From: Aptenodytes patagonicus
Lineage: Eukaryota; Chordata; Aves; Sphenisciformes; Spheniscidae
Direction of reading: 5' to 3'
DNA length: 64,000 bases
NCBI RefSeq assembly: GCF_965638725.1
Contig: NC_134950.1
Location: 22,968,932 to 23,032,931, forward strand
Shown here one piece after another: positions 11,278-20,779 of this stretch (the first letter of the stretch is position 1; each line of letters starts with the position of its first letter). The notes under the pieces are model-generated. The model ran no database searches. It saw nothing but the letters and a program-made list of their open reading frames with translations, and was not told the DNA's origin. Both the position numbers and the translations under genes were made by a program.

Positions 11278-11840
11278 TGTTGTGGTTTAACCCGGCGGGC
11301 AGCTAAACACCACACAGCCGTTCGCTCACTCCCCACCCCGCAGTGGATTGGGGGAGAGAATCAGGGAAAAAAAAGTAAAATTCGTGGGTTGAGATAAAGA
11401 CAGTTTAATAGGACAGCAAAAGGAAGCAAAAATAATAATAATGATAAAAGACTATACAAAACAAGTGATGCACAATGCAGTTGCTCACCACCCGCTAACC
11501 GATGCCCAGCCAGTTCCTGAGCTGCGCCCGCGCCCCCCCAGCCAACTCTCCCCCCCAGTTTTTTTCTTCAGCATGACGTCATATGGTATGGAATATCCCT
11601 TTGGCCAGTTTGGGTCAGCTGTCCTGGCTGTGCCCCCTCCCAGCTTCCTGTGCACCTCCAGCCTCCTCTTTGGCAAGGCAGTATGAGAAGCTGAAAAGTC
11701 CTTGATTTAGTGTAAGCACTGCTCAGCAACAACTAAGACATCAGTGTGTTATAAACATTATTCTCATCCTAAATCCAAAACACAGTAGTATACCAGCTCC
11801 TAGGAAGAAAATTAACTCGACCCCAGCCGAAACCAGGATA
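11278..11840 (-). repeat. 5' LTR of the ERVL-like provirus
   Basis: It is 563 bp long and about 98% identical to the left LTR (10 differences, nine of them in the last 55 bp on the plus strand, which is the start of U3). Its outer end reads CCAGGATA rather than CCAGGACA, so the terminal TG/CA dinucleotide is lost at this end. As the upstream LTR it would have held the proviral promoter, directed away from AZIN1. Confidence 0.95.
11574..11581. promoter_or_regulatory. CRE-like palindrome in the 5' LTR
   Basis: TGACGTCA, identical to the copy in the other LTR. It would lie in the proviral U3 promoter region on the minus strand. Confidence 0.5.
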
Positions 11841-14800
11841 CCCTGTCAAATCTGGTGTGGTATTTAAAAGCAAACTTTGTCTGAGAGTTAAATGGAAGTC
11901 ATTGACATTGATTACGCTTATGATTGTGTTTACGTGTAGTAAAATCTCAGAAACACAGTCCCTCGATATTATTATAATCATTCATTTAAACTCTGCTTCT
12001 ATTACAGAAAATGGCAAACATTTCTTTGGCTTCTCAGAGTAAACCTAAGCCCAAAGCCCTGCTCCATAACTAGAAAAATATTGGGATGTCCTGAAAAAAG
12101 GACCATGTGGGAGGCGGTAACCTTAAATACATGCTGCTTTAGGCATTTCTTTCCCATGATGGATGACACTTGGGCAGCCACCTCTCCCTCCAGCTCCAGC
12201 GGCACCTGAGCTGATGTGGGCATCCAGCTCAGCCATGGCACTGCAGCAGCCTCCCAGGTGCCATGCTGGATCCCTGCTCCACCCTTCCAGGCAGTGGAGA
12301 AAAGAGAAACAAATTCTAAACTATGCAAGAAAATGATATATAACAAGAAAGATTTTTTTTTTTTTTAATTTCAAGAATGAATAGCAATTATCTGCCCCTT
12401 TGGAAAACTGTCTTTAATAAAAAAAACCCAAATCCCAGTCTTGGAGTACCAGGCAAAGCTAATGGTCAAAGACTAGTTTCAGTGGTGTTTTTCATGAGCA
12501 GATGCAGGGTAAGCAGACAGGGAGCAGCCACCACAGCATGCTTACTGGTACCAGTAATAATTCCTCGAATAAGACCATTTCTGTCCTCCTTGCAATTGTT
12601 GAGCTTGCAGGGGCTGAGCGCTTTGCTGTCCCCTGACCTGGGAGCTCTCTGCAGGGAGGTAAGCAGCAGAGGCACGGCCCCAGCATGACACTGTGGCTGG
12701 GAGAGGGCCAGGGACTCCTGAGGACTGCCCAGGGCTGAAGGCTGGGCTCAGCTCAGCAGCTCTCAGCAGCTCGGTCCTCCTGCTTTGCAGCAACCCGGTG
12801 GGGCCCCAGCTGCAGACCCTGCTGCTCCCGGCTGCTTCCTGGCTGTGCGTGACCCCGCTGCCCCGCACGATGTCTTCCTTGGGGTCTTGCCTTGGGGTTT
12901 TGGAGATGTTAAAACTAATAGAGATCTTCTGGCTTAGCACTATGTCTTCTGGTTTGAGTGTGCACACTGGGTCATACATTCTTGCTGCTGAAAATGGGGC
13001 ATGACAAAGAGGATGGGGTACTAACCAGAAGACACTGCCCCAGCCTTGTCTGATGCTCCCTTCATGTTCAGCTTTCACTTGCATTTCGAGCTGGTCAGAT
13101 TTGGAGGGTACTGACTATTTTGGCCATCTGTGAGGAAATTGAGTGTAATAAAAACAACCCAGCCCTGGTTGCTTTGCTTTGCTAACTTTCCTATTGGTTC
13201 TGCATATTTGACTGGCAATAGCAAAGCCGGGGATAGAACTGACACAGTATCCTGAGCAGATGATATCCATAGCTATTGTTTCACTTCCAGCAACTTCCAG
13301 GTCTGATCCAGGACCTTGCCCCACATTCTTGAGCCAACAGTGGCTAAAGTCCTAAACAAGATCAGGACAAGATTAATGGCAACAAAATTAAAAAGGGATT
13401 TCCTTCTCCATTTTTGAGGACCACAGAAGGCTGAGCCTGGAAAAACAAATTGCAAGCTACAAATCTTAGAGTTAAGGGCCAGCCCCGAGAGAGAGAAGGA
13501 CTGGCAGGTACACAAACACAGCTTCCTAGAGGTGAAGATCAAACTTGATTGCATACAATTAGGGACTCAAAAGCATGTTGATAGGCCACCTGTTTGAAGG
13601 CCCCGAGTACCAAGAGCATCACTACTGCAGTGGTCTGACAACCAAATGCAAAAGTCCAGAGCATGTTCATTCCTGTATGTACGTGACATGGATCCTGCAG
13701 ATCCTTCTGTACGCTCTTAACTGTGTTACAGGGGTAATTATTCCATGCTGGTCACTACTGCCAGCCTATCATCTATGGGTTTTCTGTTTTATAGGGGGGG
13801 TGGGGGGGAAGTTCTTTTTGAAAAGGTCTGTCAACTTCTAAGTGAAAAATGCATGTGTTACAGAAAATTCAAATGCAGAGAGAAGCGAGTAGTGCCACAT
13901 TCTGCTCATCTTCCTCCTGCTAACATTAGCAACTCTATTCATGCAAGCAAAGTAAACAGGATTTATCTTAAATGGGTCAAATATTTTTTTTCAAATGTGT
14001 CATCACTTGCTTTGAAAGCAGTGAAAGAGTTTGCTAGGGTTTTGTCTGTCTAAAAGTCCTGCCCTTTTTGCCCTAGTGAGAAAGGCCTCTGCCTTGACTT
14101 GTGGTTCGCTCATCCCAAAAATGTGTGACACAACATTGTCAATGAAACAGAAAATGCAGGCACATGTTTGGAGGCATCTCAGACAGCACTGGAGTGCAAT
14201 CTCAAGAGACCACTTTCCTTCTCGCTGCTCTTGAATGACAAGGGGGAGATCGCCACCACCTCTCAGAGCTGGGAGGGTGATGAAAGACATTGACAAGTGG
14301 AAAGTGCTTCTCCAGGGGTTAGCTGGAAATCTTCCTCTTGAAGACTGTGAGTCTTCACTCTCGACGAAATGCCCTACCAGCCAGGGGAAGCTCAGCAAAA
14401 CTGGGGGCTGCCGGGGGACACTGTGTCTAGAAATCACGAGAAGGACATGTGCATGTTCGGAAAGCTGGAAGGTGACTGACAAGAACAGCTAGCAAGCCAA
14501 GCAGCCTGAAAACACTCTTAATCATTGCATAGAGCTAGGACTGCATTTGGGGACAACTACTTACACAAGAACTACAGGGCTGAGAATAAACATCTGGGAA
14601 CAAAAACCCCTTGCAAATGCAACAAACAACAACAAAGAGAGTATTCATTCTGAAAGAGTTAATAAAAAAGGATCTCTCCGTTTGGTAACCACCAGTAACA
14701 GCATGTGATATGCATATTTTTAACCTCCTTGCATGGTACACAGACCACTTTATCCTGCTTTAGTGCTTGGACTGTTGCATTTTTAAGTTGATATAGTCTT

Positions 14801-15213
14801 ATCGCTGTTGACTACTTCACTCTTCTGGGAACCAACACCTCCTGTTTATCTGCAGAGGGAAACCCCATGCCTCTTCTCCACTCCAGAGATATTTGTAATG
14901 AGAAATGATAAATTCCATGGAGGCCTAACCCTCAGCCTCTGGCTGATCTTTCAGGTTTTAGTGATGATCCATGACATGTGGATACAGGGATCTAGAGTGT
15001 GACTGATTAATACACAACTCAGTATCTACCACGTAATGAGCCCAAGTAATTTCTAACCTGGGCTGGATTTGGGCACATTTTCTAACAGTAAAAAGTCCAT
15101 ACCCTGTTGCAGATACTTAAAGATTTTGAGTCTTCTTTACTAGTTAATGTGGCATAGGCATGCAGGTCGCTAGACTCTCAAGTAATGCTCATATTTAAAT
15201 ACTCTTTTCAATA
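11841..15213. other. Intergenic sequence, no gene recognised
   Basis: No supported coding sequence. The longest frames (12542-13084 and 14003-14482, both minus) have no recognisable domain and lie in ordinary-looking sequence. There is a T-run at 12352-12366 and a G-run at 13794-13808. Confidence 0.55.
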
Positions 15214-15744
15214 GTCATAGAATCATAGAACAGTTTGGGTTGGAAGGGACCTCTAAAGGTCACCTAGTCCAACCCCCCTGCCGTGGGCAGGGACATCTGC
15301 AACTAGATCAGCTTGCTCAGAGCCCCGTCCAGCCTGACCTTGAATGTTTCCCGGGATGGGGCATCCACCACCTCTCTGGGCAACCTGTGCCAGTGCTTCA
15401 CCACCCTCAGCGTAAAAAATTTCTTCCTTCTATCTAGTCTAAATCTCCCCCCCTTTAGGTTAAAGCCATTCCCCCTTGTCCTGTCACAACAGGCCCTGCT
15501 AAAAAGTTTGCTGCCATCTTTTTTATAAGCCCCCTTGAAGTACTGAAAGGCTGCAATAAGGTCTCCCCAGAGCCTTCTCTTCTCCAGGCTGAACAACCCC
15601 AACTCTCTCAGCCTTTCCTCATAGCAGAGGTGTTCCATCCCCCTGATCATTTTTGTGGCCCTCTTCTGGACCTGCTCCAACAGGTCCACGTCTTTCTTAT
15701 GCTGAGGGCTCCAGAGCTGGACACAGTACTTCAGGTGGGGTCCT
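15214..15744 (-). mobile_element. CR1 LINE 3' fragment
   Basis: The minus strand encodes the CR1 reverse transcriptase carboxy end ([62 protein letters not shown]). The plus-strand left end is TCATAGAATCATAGAA, the inverted CR1 tail. The open frame 15303-15689 is uninterrupted but 5'-truncated. Its protein differs clearly from the copy nested in the provirus, suggesting a different CR1 subfamily. Confidence 0.92.
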
Positions 15745-18247
15745 TATTTCCAGTCCTTATTTCATACCTCAGATATTTAGTTCACAGTCATTTTTTTTTA
15801 GTCTCTGTCTATCCAGTCTAGATTTTTTGGAGGTAAAAACATTCTAACATTGGAATGATAGGAGACTGTAGCTAACTGGGCTTACGATATATTGCTGGAT
15901 ACCCCTAAAACAGGATTGAATTTCCTCTTGCTCTTTCCTTCTACCTTTGATTTTGTAAAACAACCCCAACTTAATTTTACTTACTTGTGATATCTTTATA
16001 TAGTGCTTTGAGCTGCTTCCATTAATTTTCCATGTGTGATATCACCCCACAGGCATCTATAGAAGCTAAGTCAGTCAAAATAATGCTGCTATATACACCC
16101 TTTTTAACCTTTGTGTAAACAACTTAGCATGAGTATGAGATCTATTCTGTAACTATTCTGTGTATAAATTACACTTAAACTTACTCTTCTGAAGTCAGAC
16201 TAATCCATGCTAGGAAGTTGGGACCTTATTTCTGCCCCAGTTGTTTTGATCCAGTAAATGATTCAGTAAATATAGGTAAGAGGTGACTGCTCCATATGAG
16301 TTAAGGCAGAGATGTCTTTCCTCCCACCACTTCTAGGCTTTTAATAATTATGAGTCATTCCTCCAGCTGGTTACCAGTATTTCTGTCAACTAGACAGGAA
16401 CAGTGGTAGTTCCAAAGTATGCAGCAATGAAAAAGGTCTGAAGATCAGAGTATCAATTGATATTACTTCCACAAGGTCCTATTTATACAGGTCGTTTTAC
16501 TAAACAGAGAGACAATTTGAACTCTAGTATTTCTACAGCATTGTGGGCACAAGGGATTCAGAGCTGTCACAGCCTTCATTTTCCTTTTCTTGTGCCTCTG
16601 CCCCATGCATGGGCATTCCTGCCTTGAGCAGCTCAGACAAAAATGCAATTTGGACTGATTCTTTCCTCCCACCGCAACGGCTGGGTGCTCCGGCTGGATG
16701 GCTACAGATTGTTAGCCATACCTGGCACTGAGTGCCGCCGCGTGTAAGAGGAGCCAGCAGAGGGACCATACTGTCAAGTTCAAGCATTCAGAAATCTAAG
16801 CAACCTTTTCCCTACATCCAAAGGTGGATCACTATTTGTATTTGTCTTCTGTTGCGCTAAGTTTTCAGTAGCTAGGGACATTTTATTCGCAATGGAAGAT
16901 GAAATTCCTGCATAATCACATAATTCCTGCACCTGAGGCTTTAAGAAAAAACACCGACTGCTGCAGGAGTTGGCAGCAGTGGGGGAAGAGGAAGAGGAGA
17001 TGGAGGAGGAAATAATCTCATTCTCTCACCTGCAGGAGCGGAATCCGACCCTGCTGCTGACGCCTGGTGATAGAGGGTGCATCAGAGAGGGAGAGGAAAT
17101 GGGAGAACCAGAGGAGAGAAGAGGTAGCGTGTAGGAAGACATAAAGAGAAGGAAATACTTGGGATTAGCGGGAAAGGTCATCGGGCTATGCAGCCTTCAG
17201 ACATCTCTCCAAAGCAATTTGAAGCTCCTAACCACTGGGTTGCCTCACCAGTGAGTATTTTTTGCACTCCAAAAGACGAGGTGGGGAAGGGTGTCTTTCC
17301 TGCCCTGGTTTATCTGCGTCATAGGGATAACACCTGATTTTGTCTACATCCAACTGTGAACCGTGCTGAAAAGAAAACGTGGAGGCAAAAAAAAAGGAAA
17401 TGTGGTAGAAGTGCCTCGCAGTTGGAAGGGGAACTCAGGGCTGGACATGTATTTTGTGCCCTGCTGCTTTTTTGTCTTTGGAGAACAAAACGTGAATTGC
17501 TACTCTAGTAATCTATGAAATATATTGTGGGTATGGAGCCATACAAGGTTAGGAATACAAGTATTAAAACTGAGTGTAGAGAAATGTTAATGAGGCAGAA
17601 GGAAATTTTATGTTGGCTTTTTTTACATTTTGCCTCTCCAGACAAAACAGGACTGCTGTTTTGTGTAGCACTATACTACATATATATATATACATTGAGC
17701 TGTGGCATCAGTTTTCTAGTTCTGTGTTAATATCACCAGTGGTAGTGGAAACACTGTATAAAGTGTTCATCCATCAATTTTTTCTCATTTTGTGTAGTAA
17801 CTATGCAGTTCAGTCTTGTACTCTCCCAAACAGTGTGCCACTCTTTTTTTTTATTCCAGGAGATTTGAGAGGATGAAGTTTATGTTTCTGTTTTCAAGTG
17901 TTGCTTCCTCCATATGAGCAGGAAATCCTCCCTCCCTCCATACGTTTTTAAAATAGCTGACAGTGCCCCCAATTAATTGCATATCAAACTGAAGTTCTTT
18001 TTCCTGTCCTACGTGACTGTCCTCCCCTCTTAAATAGTCCATCTGTTTTCTTACTCCCGATACAAATATTAAAAACATCCCCCACTACCAAAACAAAATC
18101 TCCTCTGGGAAGACGAATGTAGATGAAGTGGCAGCAACTGATGTGGCAGTTACATCACTCATATATCGCTGGGATATCTTCAGATGTTACCATCAGGAGA
18201 TGTCTAAGAACATCGATAACATACATAGTTCTACATAGAACTAGTAT
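15745..18247. other. Intergenic sequence, no gene recognised
   Basis: No domain-bearing frame. A purine-rich stretch (16975-17160) precedes a 21-codon ATG frame ending at a GTGAGT donor-like site (17188-17250), discussed as a finding. A short TA repeat lies near 17681-17693. Confidence 0.5.
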
Positions 18248-18466
18248 TCATAGAATCATAGAATCATAGAATCATTACGGTTGGAAAAGACCTCTAAGAT
18301 CATCGCATCCAACCATCAACCCAACACCACCATGCCCACTAAACCATGTCCCTAAGCACCTCATCTACACGTCTTTTAAATACTTCCAGGGATGGTGACT
18401 CAATCACTTCCCTGGGCAGCCTGTTCCAATGTTTAACCACTCTTTCAGTAAAGAAATTTTTCCTAA
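18248..18466 (-). mobile_element. CR1 LINE 3' terminal fragment
   Basis: The plus strand starts with three TCATAGAA units and continues CGGTTGGAAAAGACCTCTAA, then the text closely parallels the CR1 copy at 7980-8190. Similarity ends at about 18466, so only about 220 bp of the 3' end is present. It belongs to the same type as the copy nested in the provirus. Confidence 0.9.
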
Positions 18467-19449
18467 GTATTGACTTATTCTTTGCCTTTTCTCTGCTGGA
18501 TCACTTTTTGGCTGCACCTAAATGCCTCCAAACTAGTCAAGTCCTTTTCCTAGTTTAAATCCATTCCAAAAATGTGTTTTAAAAAATCTACCTTCCCAAA
18601 GAATATAGCTTTCTGGATTGCTCCTCTGCGTATATCACGATAACCTTTGTCCTCCCCTCTAACCCTTCCTCCTTTCTTTGCCTGTTAATGATTCACATTT
18701 ATTGTGCTGTGTCCAAGCTCTGCTCTGCCCAAATCTCTCTTCTTATCTCTCTATACCTTTTTTGGTTTGGTTTGGTTTGGTTTGTTGGGGTTTTTTTCTA
18801 TACTCTGATTCCTCCTCCTGCACTTGTATTCTGGAATAGGAACCCAAACAAATAGGTAAGTCACAGATGAAGGGTGCGAAACAGAACATACCTGAGAAGA
18901 CAGCAGTGTAAACCACTCCATTTTTAGTCCTCAATGCAGGGTTTGTTGCAAATATATGTGAGAGGTCTTCTGACTTTCTAATCAATGTGCGTACTTTTAC
19001 TGACTTCATCCATAACCTACTAGCGCTGTTATCAGGAAAGATGAGACACTGTAATGAGACTGCATATATTTGTCAGTTCATTTCCTCCTCATTTACAATG
19101 ATTTGCAAAAGAGAAGGTGACAACAGATGAAAAGAGTAAACAGACTCCATCCCTGCATGTTGTGGAACCTCAGTCTCATTTTATTTCTGAAGAGATGACA
19201 GGTATGTATCTATTCACCACTCTTCTAAATTCTCTCTGCTATAAAACTAAACAAACCCAGCTTTGCTTTGGGGAAAAAAAACCCCAAACTGTACTAACAT
19301 ACCTTTTTAAAAAGAAAATGAATGTGCCCTGAGATGAACAATTACTTTCCAGAACAAGTATATCTTTTGGTAGGTCTCAGTGAACTGGATAACTACATAT
19401 ATTAGTGTCCGGAAAGAATTGTGACTACTGGAATGAGTTTTTAAAGAAA
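18467..19449. other. Intergenic sequence with a short TTTGG repeat
   Basis: No gene seen. About five tandem TTTGG units occur at 18761-18783. Confidence 0.55.
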
Positions 19450-19680
19450 CAGCCCTGTGTGGTTTGGTAAAGTTGACATGGCAGACTGGGCTGGCAGATC
19501 AGGGTTCATCCTCAGCTCCACCATGGAACAGTTTTGTGACCTTTAACTGAGGCACCTGATCTCCGAGTGGCTCTTTTCCACTCACAGCTGAGCCGCGCTT
19601 CCTCACAAGGGTGTTACGAACATACTAAAGGCTTTGGGATGCACTGAAGACGTCCCAGTGCTTCAGTGAAACTCTGTGAA
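19450..19680 (+). repeat. Probable ancient MIR-like SINE
   Basis: The order of short matches follows the MIR core: GGGTTCATCCTCAGCTCCACC, then TTTTGTGACCTT, then CTTCCTCACAAGGGTGTTACG, then AAAGGCTTTGGGATGC. MIR elements are very old tRNA-derived SINEs shared by amniotes. The match is from memory of the consensus and is heavily diverged. Confidence 0.45.
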
Positions 19681-20179
19681 ATAGATAGGTCAGCTAAATC
19701 CATCAGTTCATTTATTTACTTATGGGAGTCTTGAAGGCCCAAAATTCATGACTGAGGCTGCCAGGTATGCAGTGTGGTTAGCCTCCTCCAGTGAGCGTTA
19801 TTAACAGCTTATCAATGCTCAGTGAATCAGTGTGAGTTAGTAGGCTGTTGTTAACTCGGTGAACGAGGGTTCTGACTGGCCAAAAAGACCTGGTTTCTTT
19901 TCCCATCTGCTCGAAGCAGTAGCAACACAGGATAGGTCTTGGTTTTGTGGAAGCCATTACTGACACACAGATTCAAGTTGCCATATGAACTCACGTATGG
20001 GTAACCGCCTGCCCTGGATCCTGAGGGACACCTTCAGTCGAGCCCTACGTGGTCCCTGCCCTGCCTTCTGTCAGGAACTACAAAAAGACACCAGCCTCTC
20101 CTGCGGCACCCACAGTGCCAGCCAGGGAGGGCAGCCCGCCGGGTCACTGCCCTCGCCCGGCGGGTCGCGTCCCCCGCGC

Positions 20180-20490
20180 CCAGCCCCGCCCCGCCCCGCC
20201 CGCACCTGCGCTGGGCCCGGCCCCGGCAGCAGCGCGGGGGCCACCGCGCCTCCTCCATTTTGGGCGGCGGGGCCCGGGGCGGCGGTGGTGGTAACGGTGT
20301 CCTCCTGCCCGCCGGCGGCGCTCGGCGCATGCCCGCCCCGCGCCTCTCGCGCCCCGGCCCGCCGCGGGGGTGGGCGGGGGGGTGGTTTCGGCGGCGGCGC
20401 CTCCCGCCCCGCGGTGCGGTGACGCGTGGCGCCGGGTCCCTCCCTGCCCGCCCGCCCGCCCTATAAGAGCGCTGCCGGCGGCCGCCCCTT
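20180..20490 (+). promoter_or_regulatory. AZIN1 core promoter with GC boxes and TATA-like element
   Basis: Overlapping CCCCGCC motifs at about 20182-20200 are Sp1-type GC boxes. TATAAG at 20462-20467 is a TATA-like element, placing the likely transcription start near 20490. CCTCCATTTTGGGCGG near 20252 resembles an inverted YY1-type site. The start site is inferred from motif spacing. Confidence 0.65.
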
Positions 20491-20779
20491 CTCCTTGCCT
20501 CGCCGCTCGCCTCGCCGCCCGGTGGCCGCGCTCCCGCCTTCGCCCCCAGCTGCCGCAGCCCCGCGCCCCCGGCCCGCTCCGGCTCTGTCTCTCTCTGCCT
20601 GTGCCCTCTCGTCCCAGCGCTGCGCTGCGCTTCCCCCGCCGGTCGCCCCCGCAGCCTATGGCCCTGGAAGGCGCCGCTGCTGCCGCCTGTATTTCTGCTG
20701 TAGGTTCCCACATCCCTCTTTAAAAATTCCGCCTAAAAAGAGAAGACGATTTACCAAATCTTTCGGGCCGTTATCTCAC
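20490..20779 (+). other. AZIN1: AZIN1 exon 1 (5' untranslated)
   Basis: The 3' edge is the donor CTCAC|GTGAGT at 20779/20780. The 5' edge is estimated from the TATA-like element. The exon holds an AUG uORF (20658-20723) and the first part of the AUU-started regulatory uORF. The CACGTG hexamer at 20777-20782 straddles the exon-intron junction. Confidence 0.8.
20658..20723 (+). CDS. AUG uORF 1 in AZIN1 exon 1 (21 codons)
   Basis: ATG GCC... encodes MALEGAAAAACISAVGSHIP-L and stops at TAA (20721-20723), two bases before the AUU codon of the conserved uORF. Its start context has C at -3 and G at +4, so leaky initiation is likely. It is transcribed only if transcription starts upstream of 20658, which the TATA-like element suggests. 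No conservation data are available here. Confidence 0.4.
   Translation: MALEGAAAAACISAVGSHIPL

Larger units (their letters stand above)
4438..11840 (-). mobile_element. ERVL-like endogenous retrovirus (provirus, defective)
   Basis: This is a full-length provirus read on the minus strand. It has two 563-bp LTRs, a primer-binding site next to the right (5') LTR, a polypurine tract next to the left (3') LTR, and gag, protease, RT/RNase H and integrase in the expected order between them. No env is seen between integrase and the 3' LTR, as is usual for ERVL (class III, spuma-like) elements. Flanking pentamers ccatg (4433-4437) and ccctg (11841-11845) look like a 5-bp target duplication with one mismatch. 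Every coding region is broken, so it is a fossil. A CR1 fragment is nested in pol. The family assignment rests on gene order, LTR ends and protein character; the subfamily name is not determined. Confidence 0.93.

Noticed and set aside
12542-13084. 180-residue minus-strand frame just outside the provirus
   Set aside because: Considered as an extra viral gene such as env, but it lies beyond the 5' LTR, outside the element, and shows no retroviral motif.
15303-15689. Uninterrupted 128-residue frame as a host gene
   Set aside because: It is the carboxy-terminal part of a CR1 LINE protein in a 5'-truncated element.
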